From Actinopolymorpha pittospori (GTDB taxonomy: Bacteria; Actinomycetota; Actinomycetes; Propionibacteriales; Actinopolymorphaceae): DNA of 64,000 nucleotides. The position numbers and the translations under genes are program-made. This document shows, piece by piece, positions 1 through 8,260 of this stretch. How positions within the stretch are numbered: position 1 is the stretch's first letter; each line of letters starts with the position of its first letter. The notes beneath the pieces are model-generated. The model was not told the origin of the DNA, searched no databases, and worked only from the letters and a program-made list of their open reading frames with translations. Location: assembly GCF_014873875.1 (NCBI RefSeq), contig NZ_JADBEM010000001.1:3720001-3784000 (forward strand), written 5' to 3'.

Positions 1-11
1 CGGAGCAGCAC

Positions 12-1652
12 ATGTCCACTCTCGTCGTTCGTGACGTCCAGCTTCACCTCGGTCCGCAGCTCGTGCTCGGCGGCATCTCCGTCACCGTCGCACCCGGCGA
101 CCGCTTCGCCGTGGTCGGACCCAACGGGGTCGGCAAGACGACCCTGCTGCGGGTCATGGAGGGAACCCTCGCCGCGGACGGGGGCGGCGTCGAACGCCAA
201 CCGGCCGCCGCCACGGTCGGTCTGCTCCCACAGGAGCGTGACGCCCGACCAGGCGAGACGCTCGAGGGATACCTCGCGCGCCGTAGCGGCGTCGCCGACG
301 CCGACGCCGAACTGGTCGCGGCGACCACCGCACTCGCCGACGGGGTGAAGGGCGCCGACGACCGCTACGCGCTCGCCCTGGACCGCTACCTCGCCCTCGG
401 TGCCGCCGACCTGGACGTCCGCGCGCCGGCCGTCCTCGCCGACCTCGACCTGCCGCCCGACGGGCTCGCCGACCCGGTGCTGTCCCTGTCCGGCGGCCAG
501 CTGGCCCGGCTGGCCCTCGCGTCGGTCCTTCTCGCGAAGTTCGACGTCCTGCTGCTCGACGAACCCACCAACGACCTCGACCTCGCGGGGCTCGCCCAAC
601 TGGAGGAGTTCCTCACCAGCCGGCCGGGCGCGCTCGTCGTCGTCTCGCACGACCGGGCGTTCCTCGACCGGGTGGCGACCGACGTCCTCGAGATCGACGA
701 GTTCAGCCGGACCGGGCAGGTCTATGGCGGCGGCTTCGCGACCTACCTCGAGGAGCGCGAGCGCGCCCACGCCCGGGCGCAGGAGGCCTACGACACCTAC
801 GCCGGCCAGCGGGACTCGCTGCTCGAACAGGCCCGCCGCAAGCAGGAATGGGCGCGCTCCGGAGCGACCCGCGCGCATCGCCGGCCGGCCGACAACGACA
901 AGAACAGCAAGCACTTCCACGTCCAGAAGAGCCAGGCGACCGGCGCGGGCGCCGCGCGGGCGCTGCGTGCGGCCGAGCGGCTGGAGACGGTCGAGGAGCC
1001 GCGGACACCGTGGGAGCTGCGGCTGCGGCTGGACCAGAAGGCGCGCAGCGGTACCCGGGTCGCGGGGCTCTCCGGTGTCGTCGTCGAACGCGGAAACTTC
1101 CGGCTCGGCCCGGTCGACCTCGACCTGCGCTACGCCGACCGGGTGGTGGTGGTCGGGCCGAACGGCGCCGGCAAGTCCAGCCTGATCGGGGTCCTGCTCG
1201 GCCGGCTCACGCCGAGCGCGGGCGAGCGCTGGGTCGGGCACGGCGTGGTTCTGGGCGAGATCGACCAGGTACGCCGTGGCGTCGCGGCCGACGTCGAGCT
1301 CCTGGAGGCGTTTCGCCGAAGCTCCGGCCAGGACGAGACGGAGGCGCGGACCCTGCTGGCGAAGTTCGGACTCGGCGCCGACGACGTCGTACGACCGACC
1401 GGCTCGCTCTCACCAGGGGAGCGCACCCGTGCCGACCTCGCGCTCCTGGTCGCCCGGCAGGCCAACCTGCTCGTCCTGGACGAGCCGACCAACCACCTCG
1501 ACCTGCCCGCGGTCGAGCAACTCGAACAGGCGCTGGCGGCCTACGACGGTACGCTCGTGCTCGCGAGCCACGACCGGAAGTTGGTCGAAGCTGTCCGCCC
1601 GACCCACATCCTGCACGTGCGGGATGGACAGGTCCGGTTGGAACGCCCCTGA
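12..1652 (+). CDS. ABC-F family ATP-binding protein
   Basis: Cytosolic protein with two ABC ATPase domains and no membrane segment, so an ABC-F protein. Members act on ribosomes, either as translation factors or as antibiotic-resistance (ribosome protection) proteins. Domain 1 has Walker A GPNGVGKTT (residues 36-44), signature LSGGQ (about 158) and Walker B LLLDEPTNDLDL. Domain 2 has GPNGAGKSS (about 376), a variant signature LSPGE and LVLDEPTNHLDL. A charged linker of about 80 residues (EERERAHARAQEAY and on) lies between them, as expected for the P-site tRNA interaction motif. ATG start with a weak CGGAGC ribosome site 5 nt upstream, at the window edge. Length of 546 aa is normal. The sequence alone does not separate a housekeeping factor from a resistance determinant. 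Confidence 0.93.
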   Translation: MSTLVVRDVQLHLGPQLVLGGISVTVAPGDRFAVVGPNGVGKTTLLRVMEGTLAADGGGVERQPAAATVGLLPQERDARPGETLEGYLARRSGVADADAELVAATTALADGVKGADDRYALALDRYLALGAADLDVRAPAVLADLDLPPDGLADPVLSLSGGQLARLALASVLLAKFDVLLLDEPTNDLDLAGLAQLEEFLTSRPGALVVVSHDRAFLDRVATDVLEIDEFSRTGQVYGGGFATYLEERERAHARAQEAYDTYAGQRDSLLEQARRKQEWARSGATRAHRRPADNDKNSKHFHVQKSQATGAGAARALRAAERLETVEEPRTPWELRLRLDQKARSGTRVAGLSGVVVERGNFRLGPVDLDLRYADRVVVVGPNGAGKSSLIGVLLGRLTPSAGERWVGHGVVLGEIDQVRRGVAADVELLEAFRRSSGQDETEARTLLAKFGLGADDVVRPTGSLSPGERTRADLALLVARQANLLVLDEPTNHLDLPAVEQLEQALAAYDGTLVLASHDRKLVEAVRPTHILHVRDGQVRLERP

Positions 1653-1755
1653 GGTTCGGTTCGTTACGGCCAGGTTGGTCCCGTACCTTGTCTTCGGGCG
1701 GTCCGCGAACTCTCTCCGAACCGTCGACGCACCATTCCGCAGCACGGAGGTGTCC

Positions 1756-2430
1756 ATGCACGTGCCCGACCTCGGCGGCACCGTCCACGACGTCGCACAG
1801 ACGGTCAAGCCGAAGTTGCGGGGTTGGCTGCACGCGGGGACGTTCCCGCTCTCCGTGGCGGCCGGCATCGTCATCGTCGTGCTGGCGCCGACGACCGAGG
1901 CGCGGATCGCGACGGCGATCTTCGCGTTGACGGCGAGCCTGCTGTTCGGTGTGAGCGCGCTCTACCACCGCGGCCGCTGGACGCCACGCGCCGCGGGCGT
2001 CCTACGCCGACTCGACCACGCCAACATCTTCCTGATCATCGCGGGCACCTACACGCCTTTCACGCTGCTGCTCCTCGACCGCCGCGACGCGCAGGTGCTG
2101 CTGACGATCGTGTGGGTCGGCGCGCTGCTCGGTGTCGCGTTCCGGGTGCTCTGGCTGGGCGCGCCGCGGTGGTTGTACGTGCCGGTCTACGTCGCGGTCG
2201 GCTGGGCGGCGGCGTTCTGGCTGCCGGCGTTCTTCTCCCGCGGCAGTACCGCCGTCTTCGTCCTGATCCTCGCGGGCGGGCTGCTCTACTCCGCGGGGGC
2301 GATCGTCTACGCCACCAAGAAGCCCAACCCCTCGCCGCGCTGGTTCGGTTTCCACGAGATCTTCCACGCGTTCACGGTCGCGGCGTTCGTCGCCCACTAC
2401 GTCGGGATCTCACTCGCCGTCTACTCCTGA
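1756..2430 (+). CDS. Hemolysin III (TrhA/YqfA) family membrane protein
   Basis: Seven-helix integral membrane protein of the PAQR-like hemolysin III family, 224 aa. Family marks are SALYHR (about residues 68-73), RLDHANIFLIIAGTYTPF and the C-terminal HEIFHAFTVAAFVAHY, whose His residues form the presumed metal site. Bacterial members have been linked to membrane-fluidity homeostasis; haemolysis is a historical name. I chose ATG 1756 because ACGGAGG ends 5 nt upstream; the open frame extends further 5' but runs into the ABC-F gene. It converges on the PIG-L deacetylase gene. Confidence 0.9.
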   Translation: MHVPDLGGTVHDVAQTVKPKLRGWLHAGTFPLSVAAGIVIVVLAPTTEARIATAIFALTASLLFGVSALYHRGRWTPRAAGVLRRLDHANIFLIIAGTYTPFTLLLLDRRDAQVLLTIVWVGALLGVAFRVLWLGAPRWLYVPVYVAVGWAAAFWLPAFFSRGSTAVFVLILAGGLLYSAGAIVYATKKPNPSPRWFGFHEIFHAFTVAAFVAHYVGISLAVYS

Positions 2431-2507
2431 GCCTCTCCGGGGCCTCGCGGGGCCTCGCCGGTCGCACCGCGCACCGGTAGCCGGCACGCGTGCGACGGCA
2501 CGTCACC

Positions 2508-3389
2508 TCAGGGGCGGAGCGGGCGGAAGTACTCGTGCGGCGGACCGACCACCTCGGCGATGGTCCTGAGCAGGATGCCGTCGCCCACCGGCGGCTCGTC
2601 GGGGACGAGATCGGGCAGGGCCGCGGAGCCCAGCCCGGGCGCGTAGGCGTCCAGGGCGGCCAGCTTGGCGGCGCCGGCGTCGGGGGACCAGGCGGTCCGG
2701 AGGAGGCCGCGCTCCGACGTCCCCACGATCCGGGTCGTCCCGATCTGGCCGCCCGGCACCAGCCCCGCGAGGCGCTCGCGGGCGGTCGTGACGTCGTCCG
2801 CACGTACGCAGCCGCCGAGCGCCAGGGCAGGCGTGCCGGTCGAACCCAGGAGGTCCAGTGCGGCCAGGACCGCTTCGTGGGCACGGATGTGGTCGGGGTG
2901 ACCGGTCACGCCGTCGGCGTCGACCGTGACCAGGACGTCGGGCCGGTACTCCGTCAACAGATCCTTGACAGCGACGGCGATCTCGGCCGGGTCACCGGCG
3001 GCCAGCGAGCCCGGCCCCGAATCGCCGACGTCGCGCCAACGTCCGGGAGCGACGACACCGAACCGGCGTACTCCGAGCGCCGTGCACGCCGAGGCGTACC
3101 GCGCGAGTCCCGCGATGGCGGCCGCCTCGAGCGCGCCGAGGTCGGCACGGTCGACGGCCCTCCTCGCCGGCGCCACGCCGATCGCGCCGGCCTCGCCCGC
3201 GGTCAGGGTCGCGAGCCGTACGTCGCGGCCGGCCGCCACGCAGGCGGCGAACGTCGCGCCGGCGAAGAAGGTCTCGTCGTCGGGATGGGCGAACACGCCG
3301 AGCACCCGCCGACCGGCCACCAGCTCACCCAGGTCGAGCCCACCCAGACCGAGTTCACCCAGACCGGGTGCACCCAGCTCGTCCGCCAT
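2508..3389 (-). CDS. PIG-L (LmbE-like) family deacetylase, MshB-like
   Basis: Zinc-dependent N-acetyl-sugar deacetylase of the PIG-L family, 293 aa. The metal/catalytic motif HPDDE is at residues 35-39 and the second motif GHPDH at 163-167. A GRWRD segment (about 116-120) resembles MshB, the mycothiol GlcNAc-inositol deacetylase, so a mycothiol-related role is possible, but the identity is not certain. Residues 1-23 are a low-complexity Gly/Leu/Glu run encoded by 15-bp tandem repeats. A GTG at 3320, just before the conserved fold, is an alternative start that would remove it. Convergent with the hemolysin III gene; menF lies upstream in the same orientation. Confidence 0.87.
   Translation of the reverse strand: MADELGAPGLGELGLGGLDLGELVAGRRVLGVFAHPDDETFFAGATFAACVAAGRDVRLATLTAGEAGAIGVAPARRAVDRADLGALEAAAIAGLARYASACTALGVRRFGVVAPGRWRDVGDSGPGSLAAGDPAEIAVAVKDLLTEYRPDVLVTVDADGVTGHPDHIRAHEAVLAALDLLGSTGTPALALGGCVRADDVTTARERLAGLVPGGQIGTTRIVGTSERGLLRTAWSPDAGAAKLAALDAYAPGLGSAALPDLVPDEPPVGDGILLRTIAEVVGPPHEYFRPLRP
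3326..3385. repeat. Four 15-bp tandem repeats at the 5' end of the PIG-L gene
   Basis: The heptamer CACCCAG recurs on the + strand at 3326, 3341, 3356 and 3371, exactly 15 bp apart, with partly conserved sequence between. On the coding (-) strand this gives an imperfect pentapeptide repeat rich in Gly, Leu and Glu ahead of the catalytic domain. Copy number could vary without frame loss. Confidence 0.75.
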
Positions 3390-3450
3390 CTCCCGGCACC
3401 CCCATCTCCGTGATCATGGAACGCCGCCGCCCGCTCGGACGCGTGCCTCC

Positions 3451-4743
3451 TCAGGTCCCGAGCGCGTCGCGTACGGGCACCAGCTTCGCCTGCGCCTCCG
3501 CGAGTTCGGCCTCGGGCACGGAGTCGGCGACGATCCCGCAACCGGCGAACAGCCGCAGCCGTCGGGAGTCCTCCGGGTCGATCTGCGCGCACCGCAGGGC
3601 GATTCCCCACTCGCCGTTTCCGGCCGCGTCCACCCAGCCGACGGGCCCGGCGTAGCGCCCCCGGTCCATGTGTTCCAGCTCGGCGATCAGCTCGAGGGCG
3701 ACCGGCGTGGGCGTACCGCACACCGCGGCGGAGGGATGCAGCGCGGCGGCGAGTTCGAGGGCGGTGGAGTCATCGGCGAGGACCCCCGCGAGGTCGGTCG
3801 CGAGGTGCATGACGTTGGGCAGGTGGAGGACGAACGGCGACTCCGGCACGTTGACGCTCGAGCAGTGCGGCGCGAGCGCGTCGGCCACCGAACGAACGGC
3901 GTACTCGTGTTCCTCGAGGTCCTTGCTCGACCGCGCGAGCGAGGCGGCCAGGGCGAGGTCGTGCGCGTCGTCGTTGCTGCGGCGGATCGTTCCCGCGAGA
4001 ACACGCGAGGTGACCAGGCCGTTCTCCAGCCGGACCAGCATCTCCGGGGTCGCGCCGATCAGGCCCTGGACGGCGTAGGTCCAGCACGCGGGGTAGTCCT
4101 GTGCGATCCGCGTCAGCGGCCAGCGGAAGTCGATCGGCTTCTCGGCGATCGCGAGGAGGTCCCGGGCGAGCACCACCTTGTCGAGCTCGCCGGCACCGAT
4201 CCGGCGTACGGCGTCGGCCACCGCGGCCGCCCACTGAGCGCCGGTGAGGGCACCGTCGGCGAAGACCACGCCTTCGGGCCGGCCCACCTGCGAGGAGGTG
4301 GGGAACGACGCGATCGACGGCACCACCGGCAGTGCCGGCTCGACGGCGATCGTGGTCAGCCAGGTCCGGTCACCCCTGCGGCCGAGGACGATGCGTGGCA
4401 CGATAAGGGTGGAATGTCCGGGTTCGTCCGCGAACGCGAAGGAGCCGAAGGCCACCAGCCCGGTGCCGGGCTCCCCGATCTCGTCACGAACGGCGGCCGA
4501 GGCCGACAGTCGTGACCACCAGCGGACCGCGGTCGCGAACCGGTCGGGTCCCGCGACGTCGAGTCGGACGGCCTCGCCGTGACCGACGAGTCCTTCGCCG
4601 CGTCGCACCCAGGCGGTGGCCTCGGTGGGCGGCAGTGTGGCGAGCAGGTCGACCTCGCGGCCCAGCTCGGTGGTGCGTACGACGAGTCGCGGCGTACTGC
4701 CCGGCGCCAGGTCGTCGTCGTGGATGGCCGATGATTCCGTCAC
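3451..4743 (-). CDS. menF: Isochorismate synthase MenF
   Basis: Converts chorismate to isochorismate, the first committed step of menaquinone synthesis; it could also serve salicylate or siderophore synthesis. The C-terminal chorismate-binding domain holds ELDKVVLARD (with the presumed catalytic Lys), GATPEMLVRLE, TSRVLAGTIRR, the HPSAAVCGTP loop, YAGPVGWVD and AGCGIV near the end. 430 aa is normal for the family. The GTG start at 4743 (MTESSAIHD) leaves 64 bp to divergent menG, and the menG neighbour supports the menaquinone assignment. The open frame continues upstream, but only across menG on the other strand. Cytosolic and Mg-dependent. Confidence 0.92.
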   Translation of the reverse strand: MTESSAIHDDDLAPGSTPRLVVRTTELGREVDLLATLPPTEATAWVRRGEGLVGHGEAVRLDVAGPDRFATAVRWWSRLSASAAVRDEIGEPGTGLVAFGSFAFADEPGHSTLIVPRIVLGRRGDRTWLTTIAVEPALPVVPSIASFPTSSQVGRPEGVVFADGALTGAQWAAAVADAVRRIGAGELDKVVLARDLLAIAEKPIDFRWPLTRIAQDYPACWTYAVQGLIGATPEMLVRLENGLVTSRVLAGTIRRSNDDAHDLALAASLARSSKDLEEHEYAVRSVADALAPHCSSVNVPESPFVLHLPNVMHLATDLAGVLADDSTALELAAALHPSAAVCGTPTPVALELIAELEHMDRGRYAGPVGWVDAAGNGEWGIALRCAQIDPEDSRRLRLFAGCGIVADSVPEAELAEAQAKLVPVRDALGT

Positions 4744-4751
4744 GGCTCCCC

Positions 4752-4757
4752 AGCGTA
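4752..4757 (-). promoter_or_regulatory. Possible menF -10 element (leaderless arrangement)
   Basis: On the minus strand TACGCT lies 8 nt before the menF GTG, the spacing of a -10 element whose transcript would begin at or next to the start codon. No convincing -35 hexamer is visible. Leaderless mRNAs are common in actinomycetes. Weak evidence. Confidence 0.25.
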
Positions 4758-4807
4758 GGAGGTCGGCCCTGGGCGACGCCCCGGGCCGGGCGTGAGAGGT
4801 TGGACAC

Positions 4808-5500
4808 GTGGCACGTGCATCCCTGGCAAAGGCGCCGCACGAGGTGGCGACGATGTTCGACGACATCTCGGAGCGGTATGACCTGGTGAACGACCTGCTC
4901 TCGCTCGGGCAGGACCGCTGGTGGCGGCGTGCGGTGGTGAACGCCGTCGACCCGCGCCCGGGCGAGCGCGTCCTCGACCTCGCGGCCGGAACTGGCACCT
5001 CGAGTGCTCCCATGGCCAAGCCCGGCGTCCTGGTCGTTCCCTGCGACTTCTCGCTGGGGATGGTCGCGCGCGGTAAGCGCCTGCGTCCGGAACTGTCGTT
5101 CGTCGCCGGCGATGCGTTGCGGCTGCCGTTCGCGGACGCGAGCTTCGACGCGGTCACGGTCTCGTTCGGGTTGCGCAACGTGGTCGACGTGGACGCCGGC
5201 CTCGCGGAGCTCCTGCGGGTGACGCGGCCCGGTGGGCGGGTCGTGGTGTGCGAGTTCAGCCGCCCGGTCTGGCCGCCGTTCCGCACGGTGTACGTCGAGT
5301 ACCTCATGCGCGCGGTCCCCGCGATCGCGCGCCGGGTGTCCTCCGGCCCGGATGCCTACGTCTACCTGGCCGAGTCGATCCGAGCCTGGCCCGGGCAGGA
5401 GGAACTCGCCGCGGGGTTCGCGAAGGTCGGCTGGTCGCGCGTCGAGTGGCGCAACCTGAGCGGCGGCATCGTCGCGATGCACCGGGCGCACCGGCCCTGA
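4808..5500 (+). CDS. menG: Demethylmenaquinone methyltransferase MenG/UbiE
   Basis: SAM-dependent C-methyltransferase for the last ring methylation of menaquinone, 230 aa. SAM motif I is LDLAAGTGTSS (about residues 57-67). The UbiE signature regions are SFGLRNVVDVDAGL and LRVTRPGGRVVVCEFSRP. The N-terminal FDDISERYDLVNDLLSLG is typical of the family. GTG start with GAGAGG about 11 nt upstream. Divergent from menF, which supplies an early step of the same pathway. No ubiquinone genes are seen, so the menaquinone role is preferred. Confidence 0.94.
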   Translation: MARASLAKAPHEVATMFDDISERYDLVNDLLSLGQDRWWRRAVVNAVDPRPGERVLDLAAGTGTSSAPMAKPGVLVVPCDFSLGMVARGKRLRPELSFVAGDALRLPFADASFDAVTVSFGLRNVVDVDAGLAELLRVTRPGGRVVVCEFSRPVWPPFRTVYVEYLMRAVPAIARRVSSGPDAYVYLAESIRAWPGQEELAAGFAKVGWSRVEWRNLSGGIVAMHRAHRP

Positions 5501-5601
5501 GGCGCTCGCCGCCGCACTCGTTCGAACCCCGTCACAGACCCTGACCGTGCCCAGGAGGCGCGCCGATCCGTAGCGATCGTGAGGACCGAAGGAGCCAGAA
5601 G

Positions 5602-5829
5602 GTGTTGGACCGGATCACCGTCGAGCCGGGCAAGATGGACGGACGACCCTGCATCCGTGGCCTGCGATTCACCGTGGCCCAGCTGGTGCGCCTGGTCGCC
5701 GCCGGCTGGAGGCTCGAACAGATCCAGGTGGAGTTCCCGTTCGTGGAGGCCGAGGACCTGCGTCAGGCGCTGCTGTACGCCGCCTCGGCCGCCGAGGTCA
5801 CGATGGTCCCGTTGCGGGAACCCGCGTGA
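5602..5829 (+). CDS. DUF433 domain antitoxin-like protein
   Basis: A 75-residue protein matching DUF433 (VapB-like) antitoxins: it opens with ITVEPGKMDGRPCIRG, followed by a helix-turn-helix-like segment (FTVAQLVRLVAAGWRLEQI) and a short C-terminal tail. It probably binds DNA and/or the product of the next gene. GTG start with a GGAG-containing leader. Its stop overlaps the GTG of the DUF5615 gene by 4 nt, the usual antitoxin-first coupling of toxin-antitoxin pairs. Function inferred from family and arrangement only. Confidence 0.82.
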   Translation: MLDRITVEPGKMDGRPCIRGLRFTVAQLVRLVAAGWRLEQIQVEFPFVEAEDLRQALLYAASAAEVTMVPLREPA

Positions 5830-6194
5830 GGTTCCTCGCCGACAAGAACATCTCCACCCGGCTGTGCCACTACCTCGAGGCGGCCGGTCACGACGCCGTC
5901 CACGTCGACGCCCTCGACCTGCAGGGGGCGGCCGACGTCGACCTGCTGGAGCATGCCCGGTTCGACCAGCGGGTGCTCATCTCCTCGTTCACCGAGTTCG
6001 GCCTGCTGCTGGCGGGTCAGCGCTCGCTCGGGCCGTCGGTGCTGGTCACCGAGGAGGTCTCGGCGGCCCCGGCGGCCGACCTCGCCGAGGTGTTCCTCGC
6101 GCACCTGGACGTCATCGCCGACGATCTCCAGATCGGTGCGATCGTGGCGCTCGGAGCCCGCGGTATCCGCGTTCGAAGACTGCCACTTCGATGA
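5826..6194 (+). CDS. DUF5615 PIN-like protein (putative toxin)
   Basis: A 122-residue protein of the DUF5615/Mut7-C-like PIN superfamily group, paired with a DUF433 partner. PIN toxins are Mg-dependent RNases. The N-terminal MRFLADKNIS keeps Asp6, but the usual following Glu is Lys7. The block that normally reads like T-x-D-x-D-F reads SSFTEF (residues 53-58). So two acidic positions expected in the active site look altered, and the protein may be weak or inactive. Start GTG 5826 overlaps the upstream stop. The pair sits between menG and the menJ-nuo operon and is not obviously related to them. Confidence 0.78.
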   Translation: MRFLADKNISTRLCHYLEAAGHDAVHVDALDLQGAADVDLLEHARFDQRVLISSFTEFGLLLAGQRSLGPSVLVTEEVSAAPAADLAEVFLAHLDVIADDLQIGAIVALGARGIRVRRLPLR

Positions 6195-6273
6195 CAGTTG
6201 TCCGGGGCCGGCCAGGCGCTTTTTTGCAACCCGAACGTCGCTTAAATCCCCAGGTCAGCGCTGGCGTGGGGGC

Positions 6274-6305
6274 TTGCGCATCGATGGCGGGGTACCTCGT
6301 AGACT
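6274..6305 (+). promoter_or_regulatory. Candidate promoter of the menJ-nuo operon
   Basis: TAGACT at 6300-6305 is a plausible -10, and TTGCGC at 6274-6279 a partial -35. The spacing is 20 nt, longer than ideal. The Rex-like palindrome lies 15 nt downstream, where bound repressor would block initiation. The same TAGACT hexamer precedes the second nuo cluster. Confidence 0.35.
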
Positions 6306-6320
6306 GTCACCGTCAAGGAT

Positions 6321-6338
6321 TCGTGAAGACGTTCACAA
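6321..6338. promoter_or_regulatory. Rex-type redox operator
   Basis: TCGTGAAGACGTTCACAA is an inverted repeat with 17 of 18 positions matching the Rex consensus TTGTGAA-N4-TTCACAA; the single mismatch is C for T at position 2. Rex is an NADH/NAD+-sensing repressor of respiratory genes in Gram-positive bacteria. The site lies 59 bp before menJ and just after the candidate promoter. It predicts repression of menJ-nuo when NADH is low and release when NADH accumulates. No rex gene lies in this window. Confidence 0.72.
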
Positions 6339-6396
6339 GTCCTCAGACCGAGCTACCGAACCAGGTCCCGACATCTCTAACCAGGCATGAGGGCCG

Positions 6397-7698
6397 ATGA
6401 GCCGCAAGAGCGCTGATTACGACGCGGACGTCATCGTCGTCGGAGCAGGTCCGGCTGGTGCCACGACCGCATATCACCTGGCCCGCACCGGCCTCGACGT
6501 TCTCCTTCTCGAGAAGACGGCGTTCCCGCGCGAGAAGGTGTGTGGCGACGGGCTCACCCCCCGCGCCGTGAAGCAACTCGTCGCCATGGGCATCGACACC
6601 TCCGAGGCCGCGGGCTGGTTGCAGAACAAGGGCCTGCGCATCTACGGCGGCGGGATGCGGCTCGAACTTCCCTGGCCGGACCTGGCCGAGTTCCCTTCGT
6701 ACGGGCTCGTGCGCAAGCGCAGCGACTTCGACGAGATGCTCGCCCGGCACGCGGAGAAGGCCGGCGCCCGGCTGCTCGAGCGCACCACCGTGACCGGTCC
6801 GGTCACCGACGAGAGCACCGGTCGGCTGGTGGGCGTGACCGCGAAGCCGTCCCGCGAGGCCGGGTCGGACGCCGTGCCGGAAGAGGTCACCTACCGCGCG
6901 CCGCTGGTGATCGCCGCTGACGGCAACTCCTCCCGGCTCTCGGTCTCGGTCGGCCTGCGCCGGCGCGAGGACCGCCCGATGGGCGTGGCCGTACGCACCT
7001 ACTTCACCAACCCTCGCCACGACGACGACTGGCTGGAGTCCTGGCTCGAGCTCTGGGACGGCAAACCGGGGCAGAGCAACCTGCTTCCTGGCTACGGCTG
7101 GGTGTTCGGCATGGGCGACGGCACCAGCAACGTCGGGCTCGGACTCCTCAACACCAGCACGGGCTTCCAGAACACCGACACCCGGGCGCTGCTCAAGGCG
7201 TGGTTGTCGGGAATGCCGGAGGAGTGGGGCTTCGTCGACGACCAGCAGGTCGGTCCGGTGCGCGGAGCGGCACTCCCGATGGGGTTCAACCGGCAGCCCC
7301 ACTACTCTTCTGGTCTGTTGCTCGTCGGTGACGCCGGCGGCATGGTCAACCCCTTCAACGGCGAAGGGATCGCCTACGCCATGGAGTCGGGCGAGCTGGC
7401 GGCACAGATCGTCGCCCAGGCACTCGCGCGGCCCGACGGCTCCTCCCGCGAGCGGGTTCTGCGCACCTACCCGCGCGCGCTCAAGGCGCAGTACGGCGGT
7501 TACTACACGCTCGGGCGGGTGTTCGTGAAGGCGATCGGCGATCCCCGGATCATGAAGCTGGCCACGCGACACGGCCTGCCGCACCCGGTGCTGATGCGCT
7601 TCACGATCAAGTTGCTGGCCAACCTGACCGACCCTCGTGGAGGCGACGCGATGGACCGGGTCATCAACGCCATGTGCAAAGTGGCTCCGGCGGCCTAG
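6397..7698 (+). CDS. menJ: Geranylgeranyl reductase-family flavoprotein, probable menaquinone reductase MenJ
   Basis: FAD-dependent reductase, 433 aa, of the geranylgeranyl reductase family. It has dinucleotide motif VVGAGPAGATTA (about residues 14-25), the family segment PREKVCGDGLTPRAV (about 44-58) and FAD motif LLVGDAGGMVNPFNGEGIAYAMESGE (split here only for description, about 306-331). In mycobacteria the equivalent MenJ saturates one isoprene unit of menaquinone-9. The assignment rests on position next to nuo and close to menG and a polyprenyl synthase; archaeal-type lipid reduction is less likely. ATG 6397 follows a GAGGG site. First gene behind the Rex-type operator, 147 nt before nuoA. 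Confidence 0.85.
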   Translation: MSRKSADYDADVIVVGAGPAGATTAYHLARTGLDVLLLEKTAFPREKVCGDGLTPRAVKQLVAMGIDTSEAAGWLQNKGLRIYGGGMRLELPWPDLAEFPSYGLVRKRSDFDEMLARHAEKAGARLLERTTVTGPVTDESTGRLVGVTAKPSREAGSDAVPEEVTYRAPLVIAADGNSSRLSVSVGLRRREDRPMGVAVRTYFTNPRHDDDWLESWLELWDGKPGQSNLLPGYGWVFGMGDGTSNVGLGLLNTSTGFQNTDTRALLKAWLSGMPEEWGFVDDQQVGPVRGAALPMGFNRQPHYSSGLLLVGDAGGMVNPFNGEGIAYAMESGELAAQIVAQALARPDGSSRERVLRTYPRALKAQYGGYYTLGRVFVKAIGDPRIMKLATRHGLPHPVLMRFTIKLLANLTDPRGGDAMDRVINAMCKVAPAA

Positions 7699-7845
7699 GG
7701 AGGGTGCGGTGAAATCGGTGTGGCGATCAAACCGGCGGAGCGCCGCCGGACCGGGGTCCGTGGCGGATCCCGCGAAAAAGAGGAGCCCTAGGATGACCAG
7801 CCCGGGGGCCGGAACGACTACAGCCAGAAAGGGGAGCAGGTCGGC

Positions 7846-8205
7846 GTGAACCCCTATGTGCCGATTCTGATACTGCTTCTGCTCGGCGGCGGCTTCGCGG
7901 TCGTCTCGGCCGTGGCCGGGTCCGTCATGGGCCCGAAGCGCTACAACCGGGCGAAGGTGGAGTCCTACGAGTGTGGGATCGAACCCACACCGCAGCCGGC
8001 CGGTGGTGGTCGCTTCCCGGTGAAGTACTACATCACCGCGATGCTCTTCATCATCTTCGACATCGAGATCATCTTCCTGTACCCGTGGGCGGTCGCCTTC
8101 GACCAGATGGCGATGTTCGGGCTGGTCGAGATGGTGCTGTTCATCCTGACCGTTTTCGTGGCCTACGCCTACGTCTGGAAGCGCGGGGGGCTCGAATGGG
8201 ACTGA
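7846..8205 (+). CDS. nuoA: NADH-quinone oxidoreductase subunit A (complex I)
   Basis: Three-helix membrane subunit of proton-pumping complex I, 119 aa. It has the conserved YECGIEP loop (about residues 41-47) and the acidic helix FDIEIIFLYPW, with Asp72 and Glu74 retained. GTG start with GGGGAG 9 nt upstream. The 147-nt gap after menJ holds no obvious terminator, so cotranscription from the Rex-controlled promoter is likely. First gene of a complete 14-gene nuo operon. Confidence 0.95.
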   Translation: MNPYVPILILLLLGGGFAVVSAVAGSVMGPKRYNRAKVESYECGIEPTPQPAGGGRFPVKYYITAMLFIIFDIEIIFLYPWAVAFDQMAMFGLVEMVLFILTVFVAYAYVWKRGGLEWD

Positions 8206-8260
8206 ACCACGCGCCGGGCCCGCTGGGTCCGACCATGCACTCGGAAGAGGGCTGACAACC

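Noticed and set aside
12..1652. ABC-F as a dedicated antibiotic-resistance gene
   Set aside because: No biosynthetic or other resistance genes nearby, and subfamily cannot be read by eye; kept as a general ABC-F protein.
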